Shown: piece by piece, positions 41,114-53,785 of the stretch | Layout: each line of letters opens with the position of its first letter | Position numbering within the stretch: the stretch's first letter is position 1 | Assembly: GCF_900700375.1 (NCBI RefSeq) | Contig: NW_021629784.1 | Coordinates: 868,001-932,000, forward strand | DNA length: 64,000 nt | Source of the DNA: Denticeps clupeoides | Lineage: Eukaryota; Chordata; Actinopteri; Clupeiformes; Denticipitidae | Direction: 5' to 3' | The notes under the pieces: generated by a model | Told to the model about the DNA's origin: nothing | Seen by the model: only the letters and a program-made list of their open reading frames with translations | The model's database searches: none | Position numbers and translations under genes: made by a program

Positions 41114-44100
41114 ATGTCGGGGTCCCAAGTAAAAGGCGTCAGCACTGGAGTAAGTACAGACTTTACTGATAAATACTGATCAATACCGATCAATACCCGC
41201 ATTCCGCCTGGCGACTGCCCTCTTATTCATTATGCAATGGAGCCCGAACAAGGTGAATTGCACATTGGGTATCGCAGGGATCTGCCGGATGTGCTTTAAT
41301 TCAGATTTGTATTAAAGTATTGATGTTTCCTGGCGACTTTACTTCGAGTTTTTAATCGTAAATATCTCGAGTTCGAGTCACTTTCACTTTCAACTAGGGC
41401 ACGCGTTCCATTAATGGGACTCATTCATCCTGCATCCAGTGGTCTACAGTTACTGTCCACGCCTACTCAATGCATATAAATATTACTGCAACATCAAAAT
41501 GACGTTAAACACAGTGTCCATTATAATGCATTATCGTTCTTTTTCACTCTCTTTTTTGTACTTGTCCATAGACTACTATACTTGCTGTGAAGTACAGAGG
41601 AGGTGTAATCATTGGTTCAGACTCCAGGGCGTCTATTGGAGGGTGAGTGGCAGTAGATAAAAAAAGAGCCTTGGAAAACAGTTCTTACCCCCAGGTGCAT
41701 ACTCATACATACTCACACTCATGGAGTAAAGCAGTACATAATACAGGTTGTTTACTGAATATTTAAATAAAATTTACAGCATTTATCAGACGCCCTTATC
41801 CAGAGCGACTTACAATCAGTTGTTACAGGGTCTTCTGGTTCATAGGCGAGTGTGTTACCCACTAGGCTACTACCACCCTAATAATAATTGAAAGAGGATG
41901 TCCATGGTGCGGAATCCTGACATTATAAGGTAATCCTCCATTTGGGTCTGTTTGGAGGACAACATCTGTACTCCTTCAGCTGTTTTCACAAGTTTTCCAT
42001 AGGATAAACAACAAGAGGAATGGCAAAAACCTCAACAATTATTTGAAAAAATGAACCAGAAGATCACAAAGACCCAGGTTCAAACCTCACTTACTGCAAA
42101 AGTTTTCCTGAACAAGACACTTATCCCTGAGTTTCTCTAAGATGACTGTCACTTAACTACTGATTAAGTCTGGATAAGGGCATCTGATTAATGCCATTAA
42201 TGTTAATTTGGTGCAATCGTTTCAGTTATTCTACAAACCGCATTACAAAAAAGTTGGGACACTAAACAAATTGTGAATAAAAACTGAATGCAATGATGTG
42301 GAGATGGCAAATGTCAGTATTTTATCTGTAATAGAACGTAGATGACAGATCAAACATTTAATCCAAGTAAATGTATAATTTTAAAAGAAAACATTTGTTG
42401 ATTCAAAATTTCACTGTGTCAACAAATCCCAAAAAAGTTGGGACAAGTAGCAATAAGATGCTGGAAAAAGTAAATTTGAGCCTAACGAAGAGCTGGAAGA
42501 CCAATTAACACTAATTAGGTCAATTGGCAACATGATTGGGTATAAAAAGAAGCCAAGATGGGTAGAGGATCACCAATTCCCACAATGTTGCGCAGAAAGA
42601 TAGTGGAGCAATATCAGAAAGGTGTTACCCAGCGAAAAATTGCAAAGACTTTGCATCTATCATCATCAACTGTGCATAATATCACCCGAAGATTCAGAGA
42701 ACCTGGAACAATCTCTCTGCATAAGGGTCAAGGCCGTAAAATCATACTGGATGCCTGTTATCTCCGGGCCCTTAAACGACACTGCACCACAACCAGGAAT
42801 TCTACTGTAAAGGAAATCACAGAATGGGCTCAGGAATACTTCCAGAAACCATTGTCAGTGAACACAATCCACCGTGCCATCCGCCATTGCCAGCTGAAAC
42901 TCTACAGTGCAAAGAAGAAGCCACAAGATCCACAAGCTCAGGTGTTTTCACATGGGATCATTTAAAATGGAGTGTGGCAAAATGGAAGACTGTTCTGTGG
43001 TCAGACGAGTCACGATTTGAAGTTCTTTTTATAAACCTGGGATGCCATGTAATCCTGCATCTCTGATGGTATGGGGTTGCATGAGTGCGTGTGGCATGGG
43101 CAGCTTGCATGTCTGGAGAGGCACCATCAATGCAGAAAAATATATTCAGGTTCTAGAACAACATATGCTCCCATCCAGACGTCATCTCTTTCAGGGAAGA
43201 TCCTGCATCAACAAGATAATGCCAGACCACATTTTGCATCAATCACAACATCATGGCTGCGTAGGAGAAGGATCCGGGTACTGAAATGGCCAGTCTGCAG
43301 TCCAGATCTTCACCTATAGAGAACATTTGGCGCATCATAAAGAGGAAGGTGCGTCAAAAAAGGGCCAAGACGATTGAACAGTTAGAGGCCTGTATTAGAC
43401 AAGAATGGGAGAGCATTCCTATTTCTAAACTTGAGAAACTGGTCTCCTCAGTCCCCAGACGTCTGTTGAGTGTTGTAAGAAGAAGGCGAGAGTGGTGGCC
43501 TAGCGGTTAAGGAAGCGGCCCCGTAATCAGAAGGTTGCCGGTTCGAATCCCGATCTGCCAAGGTGCCACTGAGGTGCCACCGAGCAAAGCACCGTCCCCA
43601 CACACTGCTCCCCGGGCGCCTGTCATGGCTGCCCACTGCTCACTCAGGGTGATGGGTTAAATGCAGAGGACTAATTTCACTGTGTGCACCGTGTGCTGTG
43701 CTGCTGTGCATCACATGTGACAATCACTTCACTTTCAGATGCCACACAGTGGTGAAAATGACCTTGTCCCAACTTTTTGGGGATTTGCTGAATTCTGAAT
43801 CAACATATTTTCCCCTTAAAATGCTACATTTTCTCAGTTTAAACTTTTGTTCCATGATTTATGTTCTATTCTGTTTCCCCATTGTGAGATCTGCACATCT
43901 CTCTGAGCACAAAAATGAAGCCCAAAGTGCAAAGAGAATAGACATAATTTGCATTATACCATTTAACAGATTTATCCACAATGACTTACCATCAGTATAG
44001 TCAGGGACAGTCACCCTACAGCAACTCAATGATAATCTATGATGATGTGCTGTAAGTAATCGCTTGATTCAATTTGTAAATAACAAAACTGTATTAAACA

Positions 44101-45115
44101 TTGTGTAAATCCCACAGGGATTATGTTGTCTCCAAAGTTGTCAACAAGCTTATCCAGGTGCATGACCGGATATTCTGCTGCATAGCTGGATCTTTAGCAG
44201 ATGCACAAGCTGTCACCAAAATGGCTAAGTTCCAGCTTTCTTTCCTGAGGTAGGTATCCTTCATCAAATTATTCAGAGTGGAATCCCACCTACAGCTTAC
44301 CACTTCCTGAAAATAAATAGTCACATAATACCTGCATTAAATCTGTTTTTGAATCAGGACCACTACTTAACAAATTGTAGACAGATTATTATGTAAAGAA
44401 GTAGTGTGAGTAAGAACCATAGACATAGCTAAATTAATTCTTCCTCTGTTTCAGTATCCAGATGGAATCACCGCCTCTGGTAAAGGCTGCTGCGTCTGTG
44501 TTGAAGGAGCTGTGCTACAGAAATAAGGAGGAGTTGCAGGCAGGCTTCATAACTGCTGGCTGGGACAAGAAAAAGGGACCACAGGTGTGGTTTTTCTGAA
44601 CACCACAATACATCTATTAAATCAGTATTTTGTATTAATGCAAGAACATATAATAAATTCATGGAATGGGTTCATGGAGCATATATGAAGACATATGTAT
44701 GGGGTCAAACATATCAGAATAGTCTAGTCTGAGTGTTTTTTTTCTTTTCACATGTGTCGGTCTAGGTATACACAGTGTCCCTGGGTGGGATGCTAGTAAG
44801 TCAGCCCTTCACTATTGCTGGTTCAGGTAGCACCTACATTTATGGCTACGTTGATGCCAAATACAAACCCGACATGAGCAGAGAGGAGTGCATGCAGTTC
44901 GCCACAAACGGTAAAGATTTGTATTTCCACTTCATTTGTGTTTCTTTGTAACATTGTTAATATATATATTTTTTATTCTCTCTGTAGCTCTTGCCCTGGC
45001 TATGGGCAGAGACAATGTGAGCGGAGGCATAATACACCTGGTGGTGATAACAGAGGACAAGGCTGAACATGTCATCGTCCCCGGGAACAAGCTGCCCAAG
45101 TTCCACGACGAGTAG
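41114..45115 (+). CDS. psmb12: psmb12-type proteasome beta subunit (beta1/beta1i-like)
   Basis: Paralogue of PSMB6/PSMB9 (beta1, caspase-like or immuno-type); a fish-MHC gene. Exons: 41114-41149, 41572-41642, 44118-44249, 44455-44584, 44766-44910, 44988-45115 (TAG). They sum to 642 nt, 213 residues. Very short propeptide [12 protein letters not shown]; mature Thr1 is residue 13 ([11 protein letters not shown]), Asp17 in GSDSRAS. From Thr1 the catalytic lysine counts as 34, not 33, because the stretch [13 protein letters not shown] has one more residue than psmb9. [26 protein letters not shown] and the end KLPKFHDE are typical. Intron 2 (2.5 kb) carries a Tc1-like relic and SINEs. ISRE in intron 1 at 41380; AATAAA at 45303. 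Symbol by analogy with zebrafish. Confidence 0.92.
41380..41391 (+). promoter_or_regulatory. ISRE-like motif in psmb12 intron 1
   Basis: ACTTTCACTTTC is a good inverse match to GAAANNGAAA. It lies 230 bp downstream of exon 1. Confidence 0.5.
41765..41880 (-). mobile_element. SINE family B, minus strand, shortened
   Basis: Tail CGCCCTTATCCAGAGCGACT and head CACTAGGCTACTACCACC are present; the middle is deleted. Confidence 0.8.
42075..42215 (+). mobile_element. SINE family B, plus strand, degenerate
   Basis: Box-B-like GGTTCAAACCTCACTTACT, then CAAGACACTTATCCCTGAG and a tail TGGATAAGGGCATCTG. Head truncated. Confidence 0.6.
42240..43940 (+). mobile_element. Tc1/mariner element with broken transposase
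   Basis: Long subterminal inverted repeats (left TCCCAAAAAAGTTGGGACAAG near 42427-42447; right counterpart near 43765-43785, both preceded by a TGTTGATTCA block) enclose a plus-strand transposase. It starts at 42558 ([20 protein letters not shown]), with a helix-turn-helix region [20 protein letters not shown]. The DDE parts are recognisable in other frames: [10 protein letters not shown] (~43000), DNARPHF (~43222) and SPDLHPIENIW (~43300). At least two frameshifts separate these, and a SINE sits near the 3' end. Dead copy in psmb12 intron 2. Exact ends are uncertain. Confidence 0.85.
43490..43736 (+). mobile_element. tRNA-derived SINE, family A, full length
   Basis: Best copy in the window: box A TGGCCTAGCGGTTAAGG, box B GGTTCGAATCC, body CGGGCGCCTGTCATGGCTGC, end CAATCACTTCACTTTC. 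Inserted into the end of the Tc1-like transposase, so it is younger than that element. Confidence 0.9.
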
Positions 45116-45553
45116 AAAATATCATGCAGCTGTTTCTTATCCATCTAAATCCTTTATATGACATATAGTGTATATGGTTCTGTTGAGGTGTGGGGTGTAC
45201 ATTGGCAAAGTGGAACAATGGATAAAAAAAATGTCTTTTAAATTTCCACAGATATCTACAGTGGTTTTGTGGCCTGTTCATTCTTTTTTAATGAACTCTG
45301 AGAATAAAAGGCTGTAAAAAGCGGCCCGTTTGATTTGTTGTATTCACTGATGAGTGGCGGGGTTAACTAAGGTCACCAGACTGCGACACTGCCAAGACGA
45401 TATATCTTTTTAAGGGGTTAAAAGACACTGCTAATGCAACATCATCTGTTTAAAGCGTTTTAAGGAAAGATAGAAATGAATGCATTCACTGTTCACACCA
45501 CACCTCGCTCCTGTAAAGACTCGCGGCGCAGTGGACCGGGAACGCTGGACATT

Positions 45554-45565
45554 ACTTTCGGTTTC
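45554..45565 (+). promoter_or_regulatory. ISRE of psmb9
   Basis: ACTTTCGGTTTC fits the ISRE (inverse GAAACCGAAAG), 181 bp upstream of the psmb9 ATG. Confidence 0.65.
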
Positions 45566-45745
45566 ACCTCCACCCGGAACAACGGCGGACCAGCGTGCGT
45601 TTTTATTTCACGAAAGCGTTTAAAGACGATATATGGTCGCGGCTGGGCTGTGGGATATTAAATATCCATCGGTTTCGGTTGCGTCCTCGTCCGTATCGCT
45701 TGAGCCGCGGTAGTCTAAAAAGTCCATTTTCTCTGGCTGCTGAAA

Positions 45746-48700
45746 ATGCTGGAGGAATCGCTGCAGCCGGAATGGCTCTCCGAAGAAGTAAAAACGGGGG
45801 TAAGTGCGCGGTGGGAGTTGTTCTTGTGGGTTTTGTTTAATGCAAATAAAGTAAATGCATTGTGTTCACAGACCACTATTATAGCGGTTGAGTTTGAAGG
45901 AGGCGTCGTGATTGGCTCGGACTCTCGCGTGTCCGCAGGGTGAGATTCCCACTCCATTCCACGTCCAGCATTTCCCACTCACTGTGAAATGTGTTTTGAA
46001 TACCTGAAACAGTGATGCTTCTTCCTATTCACCAAACGCGCTGGTGTTGCAGAGCGGCAGTGGTGAACCGGGTGATGAATAAGCTCTCGGTGCTGCACGA
46101 CAAGATCTACTGTGCCCTGTCGGGATCGGCCGCTGATGCACAGACCATGGCTGAGGCCGTCAACTACCAGCTTGATGTGCACAGGTAAGCAGGCCTACTA
46201 GCACCGCTAGCAGTAAATTACAACAAGGAGTCTGTAACAAAAGATTCTGCTTGTTTTCAGCATGGAGGTGGGAGAAGACCCTTTGGTCCAGTCTGCAGCC
46301 ACTTTGGTGAAGAGCATTTCCTACAAGTACAAAGAAGAACTGTCAGCACATCTCATTGTAGCAGGATGGGACAGAAAAGCAGGAGGACAGGTATGAAAAC
46401 GGGCCCATTATCATGTGCATGTGGAGCTAATTTTCTTTATTAACACAGCATGAACACAGTTTATATGAATCCACGGCCGAATTTAACACTTTACACAGTT
46501 ACAGTGGAGGAAATAATTATTTGACCCCTCGCTGATTTTGTAAGTTTGTCCAATGACGAAGAAATGAAAAGTCTCAGAACAGTATCATTTTAATGGTAGG
46601 TTTATTTTAACAGTGACATATAGCACATCAAAAGGAAAATTGAAAAAATTACTTTAAATAAAAGATACCGAGACTGATTTGCATTTCATTGAGTGAAATA
46701 AGTATTTGAACCCCTACCAACCATTAAGAGTTCCCGCTCAGAGTGATTAGACACGCCTACTCAATTAGTCCCCCTCATTAATGACACCTGTCTTAACTAG
46801 TCACCTGTATAAAAGACACCTGTCCACAGAATCAATCAATCAGGCAGACTCCAAACTCTCCAACATGGGAAAGACCAAAGAGCTGTCCAAGGATGTCAGA
46901 GACAAAATTGTAGACCTGCACAAGGCTGGAATGGGATACAAAACCATTAGCAAGAAGAGAAGGTGACAACTGTTGGTGCAATTGTTCGAAAATGGAAGGA
47001 GCACAAAATGACCATCAATCGACCTCGGTCTGGGGCTCCACGCAAGATCTCACCTCGTGGGGTCTCAATGATTCTGAGAAAGGTGAGAAATCATCCTAGA
47101 ACTACACGGGAGGAGTTAGTTAATGACCTCAAAGTAGCTGGGACCACAGTCACCAAGAAAACCATTGGAAACACATTACACCGCAATGGATTAAAATCCT
47201 GCAGTGCTCGCAAGGTCCCCCTGCTCAAGAAGGCACATGTGCAGGCCCTTCTGGAGTTTGCCAATGAACCCCTGGATGATTCAGAGAGTGACTGGGAGAA
47301 GGTGCTGTGGTCAGATGAGACCAAAATTGGGCTCTTTGGCATTAACTCAACTCACCGTGTTTGGAGGAAGAAACATGCTGCCTATGACCCCCAAAACACC
47401 GTCCCCACTGTCAAGCATGGAGGTGGAAACATTTTGCTTTGTGGGTGTTTTTCTGCTAAGGGCACAGGACAACTACACCGCATCAACGGGAAAATGGACG
47501 GAGCCATGTATCGTAAAATCCTGAGCGACAACCTCCTTCCCTCTGCCAGGAAATTGAAAATGGGTCGTGGATGGGTGTTCCAGCATGACAATGACCCAAA
47601 TCATACAGCAAAGGCAACAAAGGGGTGGCTCAAGAAGAAGCACATTAAGGTCATGGAGTGGCCTAGTCAGTCTCCTGACCTTAATCCAATAGAAGACCTA
47701 TGGAGGGAGCTGAAGCTCAAAGTTGCACAGAGACAGCCTCGAAACCTTATTGATTTAAAGATGATGTGCAAACAGGAGTGGACCAAAATTCCTCCTAAAA
47801 TGTGTGCAAACTTGATCATCAACTACAAGAAACGTTTGACCTCTGTGCTTGCAAACAAGGGTTTTGCCATTAAGTCTTTTTTTGTTATAGGGTTCAAATA
47901 CTTATTTCACTCAGTGAAATGCAAATAAGTCTCTATCTTTTATTTAAAGTTATTTTTTTCAATTTTCCTTTTGATGTGCTATCTGTCACTGTTAAAATAA
48001 ACCTACCACTAAACTGATACTGTTCTGAGACTTTTTTCATTACTCTGTCATTGGACAAACTTACAAAATCAGCGAGGGGTCAAATAATTATTTCCTCCAC
48101 TGTAGGACTGTAAAATTGTCAAAAATTCACAGTGACTCCGCCTCTCCCCAGGTACCCAACAGGTGGTGAATGTCAGCACCATCTTAATATGAATCCAAGA
48201 AGCCATATCAGTGAGATTTACCCACTGTCATGAAGAACACTGATGTGGATATCACTGACTTTTCTTTTTCTAAATATTAAATTTGGGTTCATGGCCGGTG
48301 CTCTGCTTTTGGAATTTAAGGAACACTCTCCTTGAATTAACATAAGTTGAATTAACATTTTGCTGATTCTTTGCTTGCTTCTGCTTGCCGTTAGTTAGAG
48401 GTAGAAGGGTGGATTTCTCGTTTATGTAGTAGTCTGTCTCAGATTAAAGGTGTAGAACTATTACATATTAATGGCACAGGAGTGTTCTGGCTGCCCAGTG
48501 TGTCGCTCCAACCACTCCTGTAAAATATCAAGAATAATCAAACATTAAAACCATCCTAATAGTGCCATAAAATTTCATTCATAGTACTATGGGGCTTTTA
48601 CCTGAGGAGGGCGGAGTAAATGTGATTTAAAATAGTGTCAGTTTTACAGACCGATCTCTGTAAAATGTTAAATGTGGGTGCGAATACATATAAACTCTGA

Positions 48701-49128
48701 CCAGTGTTTTTGCTGTGGCTCACACGCTGCATTTGTACCCCGAATGTAGGTATATGTGACCCTGGAAGGCCTTCTGTGCAGACAGCCCTTTGCAATTGGT
48801 GGCTCTGGCAGCTCCTACATCTACGGCTTTGTTGATGCTGAGTATCGGAAGGGCATGAGTCGGAAAGAGAGTCAGGAATTTGTTGTTAATGGTGAGTGCT
48901 TTCATTTTTTATTCCTCAAAGGACCTGTAAATAAGGTTTGTTGAGTTTTCAGCCGGCTTGCTCTCTGTAATTATTGTAATTTCCCTGCCTCTCCTTCTAG
49001 CCCTCGCACTGGCCATGGGTCGGGATGGCTCCAGCGGCGGTGTGGCCTATGTTGTCACCATCGATCGGACAGGCACAGAAGAGAAATGTGTACTTGGCAA
49101 CGAACTTCCCACATTCTTTGACCAGTGA
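45746..49128 (+). CDS. psmb9: PSMB9: immunoproteasome subunit beta1i
   Basis: Interferon-type replacement for PSMB6 that reduces cleavage after acidic residues. Exons: 45746-45799 ([18 protein letters not shown]), 45872-45939, 46053-46184, 46261-46390, 48750-48891, 49001-49128 (TGA). They sum to 654 nt, 217 residues, near the 219 of mammals. Mature Thr1 is residue 19 ([11 protein letters not shown]), Asp17 GSDSRVS, Lys33 in [37 protein letters not shown] and [15 protein letters not shown] match PSMB9. The usual LGGML reads LEGLL. The last residues are LPTFFDQ. Intron 4 holds a 1.6-kb Tc1 element. It follows psmb12 on the same strand; TAP2 is next. AATAAA at 49230. Confidence 0.95.
46502..48102 (+). 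mobile_element. Tc1/mariner transposon, 1601 bp, nearly complete
   Basis: Bounded by TA (46500-46501, 48103-48104). The TIRs are long, with tips CAGTGGAGGAAATAATTATT and the complement, and run about 170 bp on each side with few differences. The transposase starts at 46865 ([20 protein letters not shown]), breaks in the N-terminal DNA-binding region near 46960, then is open to 47928. Catalytic triad visible: LWSDETKI (~47310), [10 protein letters not shown] (~47580) and [11 protein letters not shown] (~47680) with 34 residues between the last Asp and Glu (DD34E). One break is obvious. It lies in psmb9 intron 4 in gene orientation. Confidence 0.95.
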
Positions 49129-49509
49129 AAGTGGACAATCTATGAAACTTACTATTGACACGTGGCAAATTGTATGGCATAAGAAATTACTGAAGCACTA
49201 AACATCATATTTGGAAGTCATGTTGGTAAAATAAACTGTGGTTAAAAAAAAAGGTCTCAGAATTGTCTTTAAATGTTTAAAACGTTGTTCCATTGTGTTA
49301 AAATATCCTTTCGCATCATTAGTTGCTAGGCAAAAAAGAAAAGCGTAGGTTTAGTCTTCTGTTAATAAAACAATATCAAGGGCTGTCCAGAAGGCAACTG
49401 AAGGGTGATGGAGGTAGATGGAAGGAGATGTTGGATCACGCACGTTTTACAGTTAAATGTCTCCTTTTTTTTTTGGGCCGGAGGGGGTGGGGGATTCCGT
49501 GAACACAAC

Positions 49510-49520
49510 GAAAGCGAAAG
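49510..49520 (+). promoter_or_regulatory. ISRE of TAP2
   Basis: GAAAGCGAAAG matches the IRF element exactly (GAAANNGAAA), with a further CCGAAAC right after. It is about 90 bp before the TAP2 ATG. Confidence 0.7.
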
Positions 49521-49610
49521 CAACCGAAACTTTTGCTCGGCGATATCGAAGCCGTATGATGCTGATTCTGTTCGTGCTCTGCTGAACACAGTTATAGTTT
49601 TGCTGTGGTC

Positions 49611-52600
49611 ATGTTGAAGAGAACGCGCGCGCTCGCCGTGACCGTGGCGGCCGTGTGCGTGGACCTGGCGCTGGTGTATCTGCTGGACCTCGGCTGGTCC
49701 CTGCGGGACGACGGCCACGTGGCCGCCACCCTGCTGCGACGGTGGCTGTCGTCGTGTCTCCGGTGGGCGGCGGCGTGCGGGACGTCGCTGGTCGCGCCCG
49801 GCAGCTTCAGGCCGGCGCTGCGGCGCCTGCTCGCCACCCACTGCGCCCTGGGTCCGGTGGTGGAGACCGGACGGGTCCTGCTGGCCAGCGACTGCCTGCT
49901 GGAGAGCTTCAGGCTGTGGGCCGGGAGTCTGGCTGCTGCCGGGGTCGCCTGCTTCTTCTGGGAGGTCACGTGGCCGGACGGGAACGGGGAAAGTAACGGG
50001 ACGGAGAAGAAGCAGAAGGCCCGGGTCCTCTTCATGAGGGTCATCCGACTCTACAGACCCGACTTCCTGTTCATGCTGGGCGCTTTCATCTTCCTCGCCT
50101 TAGCTGTCCTCTGTGAGTCCAACGAATGTGTTATAACCTAAACATTATAAATGCACCTGAGTTTTACAATGAAGACTTGTTATTTGCTGTATGTGTGTGT
50201 GGCCAGGTGAGATGTTCATCCCCTTCTACACCGGGAAGGTCATCGACATCCTGCAGTCTCAGTACCAGTGGAATGAGTTCCTCGTGGCTATTGTCTTCAT
50301 GGGACTTTTCTCATTGGGCAGGTCAGTGCAAAGAAGAGGAGCATCTTAAAGTAACTTTATAACTAAATTATTAGTGGGTTGCTGTAGAACCACTGTAGAA
50401 TTCTGCATGATAAGTTTTTAACTAGACATTTACTAGACAAAACATACTTCAGTAAGGATTTTGTGTGATTTTGCATGATATTTTACATGCTTTTATCCAC
50501 AGTTCTTTCAGTGCAGGTAGCCGGGGCGGTCTCTTCATGTGTGCCATCGCTAGATTCACCAAAAGAATTAAAGTTCAGCTGTTTGGGGCGCTGGTGAGGC
50601 AGGAGATTGGGTTCTTTGACACCACTAAGACAGGTAAACTCTCCAGCATTGTGTGTTTCATGACTTGGTCAACAAATTCCTCGGCTATGTCTACTTTCAG
50701 GGTGCATTATAAAAGAAGAACACTTTGTTCTCTGCTATACTATTTTGTAAATTATTATTATTTTGTAATAATAATAAAGTCGTTATTTGGATCTGTTTTG
50801 CAGGGGACATCACTTCCCGGTTGACCATAGACACCAATCTGATGGGTCGAGCTGTGGCCCTGAATGTCAATGTTCTTGTGCGGACGTTCATTAGAACCCT
50901 GGGCATGCTCTCTCTGATGCTCAGCCTCTCCTGGAAGCTCACAGTGCTGACACTGATGGAGATGCCGCTAACCGGCTTGGCACAGAACATGTACGACACC
51001 TACTACCAGGTACTGACGCCACCAAAAACACAGATTTCAGTTAAGTGTTGGAAGAACTAAAGAAGTACAGTAAGATTAAATAGAAACCTTTAATTTTTCA
51101 AATACATTTTCTACATATTAGAAGCTCTCAAAAGAGGTGCAGGACTCCATGGCGCGTACAAATGACACTGCAGAAGAGGTCTTGTCAGGCATCCGCACAG
51201 TACGTGGTTTTAATGCAGAGCGGAGCGAGTCTCGTCACTACGGCGCCCGACTGATGGACACCCACAACCTGAAGACTCACAGGGACACGGTCCGAGCTGT
51301 GTACCTGCTCGTCCGAAGGGTAAAATACCTGTCTATTCACCTTTCATTAGTACAGACATGACATGATAAAAATAGTGGACAAATTGTCATAAAAAATAGA
51401 AACATATAAACAGATAAAGATAAACAGATAGATAAATTGACCAAAATATTAGAACTAGTCTCCTCCAAAAGTAGCAGAACATTAAGGCCAATTCATTATT
51501 TTCTACTGTGCAATAAATAAATTCATGTATTTAAGCTACTTGAACAGTCAATTTTACTTGTCATGTTCTAAAACATTTGCTCACCTGAAAAATGTGTTCC
51601 ATGTCTACCTCTAATTACCATGGAATGAAATGAGAAACTCTGGTCTCTCTGCACAGCAGAAACAAATGGAACTGTATGTGGACGGCATCAGTTTTGAACT
51701 GTGTTGTGTGTGCGCTGTAAACAGCTGACAGAGGTGGCCGTGAAGGTAGCAATGCTGTACTATGGAAGGCTAATCATCCAGTCGGGACAGATGAGTACCG
51801 GGAACCTGGTCTCCTTCCTCCTTTACCAGTCTGACCTGGCTGATAATATCAGGGTGAGTGTGGCTAGCTGGTATATATCAAACCTTCCATGCATTTTCAA
51901 TAATTTACTGATTTGATTAATTCATAAAACAGAAATGTCATACATTTTATGCTTATGTTATTGGCAGGAATTTTAAATTGATGAGATATTTATCAAAAAA
52001 GTTGTTGTTGTGCTCAGACTTTGATCTACATATTTGGGGACATGCTGAACTCAGTGGGTGCTGCAGGCAAAGTCTTTGACTACCTGGACAGGGAGCCAAA
52101 GGTCAAAACCAAAGGGACCCTTAAGCCAGACACCCTGAAGGGACATGTCCAGTTTCAAAACCTCACGTTCTCCTACCCAACCCAGGCTGAGCATCAGGTC
52201 TTTAAGGTACATTATTGGACTAAGTACTGAATATTTGTCTACAAATTAAGTTAATTATGACAAAATATCAGATGGAGGCTTTACGTTCAGATTGTTGCCA
52301 TCCAGTCAGGTAGTGAAAAGTGTAAAAAGTGTAAATGTATCTGTGTTTAGAGCTTCTCCCTGGAGCTGAAGCCTGGTAAGATGACTGTTCTGGTGGGGCC
52401 TTCAGGAGGAGGTAAAACCACCTGTGTGAGCCTCCTGGAGAGATTCTACCAAGCTCAGCAGGGAGAGATCCTATTGGACGGACTGCCACTGCAAAGCTAC
52501 CAGCATAAGTACCTTCACAACCAGGTAAAGATGACAGTAAACTAATATAACAAGACATTATTTGTACCTAAAATAAGAATTCATGTTCAATGTACATATC

Positions 52601-53785
52601 TTTGTGAACTACAGATCGTAATGGTGGGGCAGGAACCAGTATTATTCTCTGGCTCGGTCAAGGACAACATCACATACGGTCTGGAAAACTGTTCTCTGGA
52701 GCGGGTACAGGAGGCGGCGCGCAAAGCCAACGCCCATGAATTCATATGTCAGCTGGAGAAAGGTTATGACACAGGTACTCATCCAGAACATAGGTATAGT
52801 GCTACTAAACAGCCTGCAGTATTTCGACAGCCTTTTGTTTTTGTCCTGTTTCAGATGTTGGGGAGCGGGGCAGTCTGCTGGCTGGTGGGCAGAAACAACG
52901 GATCGCTATCGCCAGGGCTTTGGTCAGAGAGCCCCAGGTCCTCATCCTGGACGAAGTCACCAGTTCCCTGGATATGGAGAGCGAAAACATGGTACAGTGA
53001 CTGTGTTTAAAATTCACTTCCGCTCTTTAACATGCACACACGTGTACATAGTGCACAACCCCCCTCCATATTTAGTCTCCTCTGATGTCAAACCCAGACA
53101 TCACAGTACAAACCTCTATTGATTCTAAAGCCATAAACGCCTTTAGGGAAATGGCGAACTCTTTCTTTAAAAGGACACTCAATGTAACAAGTTCCTGATC
53201 CATTTGCTTCAATGAGTCAAACTTGGTGTAAGTCAATTGCATTCATGTCAGTGAGCATCTGGGGGGGAAAAAAAGTTCAATATTGCCACATTTTCATTAT
53301 ATTCTATTTATGAAAACCTCCATCAAAAAACATTCAGTTAAAACACATGTATAGGCATGATTTGTGTTATGTCTATTATGGGTGGTAGTCGTCTGGTGGG
53401 TAACAAACTCGCCTATGAACCAAAAGTCACAGGTTCAAACCCCATTTACTACCATTGTGTCCCTGAGTGTCTCCGGCGAGACTGTCCCTGTAACTACTGA
53501 TTTTAAGTCGCTCTGAATAAATGCCATAAACGTAAATGATAAAAAAAAACATGCCGACTTCTGCCACAGGTCCAGCAAACCCTGGCCAACTGCCCCAATC
53601 AGACCCTTCTGGTGATCGCACACAGGCTGAAAACCATTGAGAGGGCGGATCAGATCGTCGTGATTGACGGGGGCACGGTGGCTGAGCGTGGCACTCACGA
53701 AGAGCTGATGGACAAGAAGGGCAGTTACTACCGACTGAGAGAGAGACTCTTCACAGATCATAACACAACACAGGGGCAGCATTAA
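49611..53785 (+). CDS. tap2: TAP2: peptide transporter half, ABC type
   Basis: ER-membrane ABC half-transporter; pairs with TAP1 to move proteasomal peptides to class I molecules. Exons: 49611-50112, 50207-50321, 50503-50633, 50804-51009, 51122-51319, 51725-51853, 52018-52206, 52351-52524, 52615-52774, 52855-52991, 53570-53785 (TAA). They sum to 2157 nt, 718 residues. The N-terminal domain has several hydrophobic segments ([20 protein letters not shown] first). The core transmembrane domain spans about 140-440, with the coupling-helix-like [20 protein letters not shown]. Nucleotide-binding domain: Walker A GPSGGGKT (506-513), Q-loop [12 protein letters not shown], signature LAGGQ (610-614), Walker B VLILDE with catalytic Glu635, D-loop SSLD, H-loop His665. 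The site is complete, and the signature is more canonical than the LAAGQ of human TAP2. Exon 1 is very GC-rich. A GTG codon two codons upstream is in frame, but the ATG is preferred. AATAAA at 54264. Confidence 0.96.
53381..53548 (+). mobile_element. SINE family B in last intron of TAP2
   Basis: Head GGGTGGTAGTCGTCTGGTGG, box-B-like GGTTCAAACCC, tail TTTAAGTCGCTCTGAATAAA. It ends 21 bp before the last exon acceptor. Confidence 0.8.

Noticed and set aside
45476-45661. Small open frame upstream of psmb9
   Set aside because: It lies in the 5' flank with the ISRE and has no similarity to any family; likely chance in GC-rich promoter sequence.
49362-50044. Long antisense and alternative-frame open frames across TAP2 exon 1
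   Set aside because: They are explained by the very GC-rich exon 1 of TAP2; the TAP2 frame alone shows family similarity and splices onward in frame.
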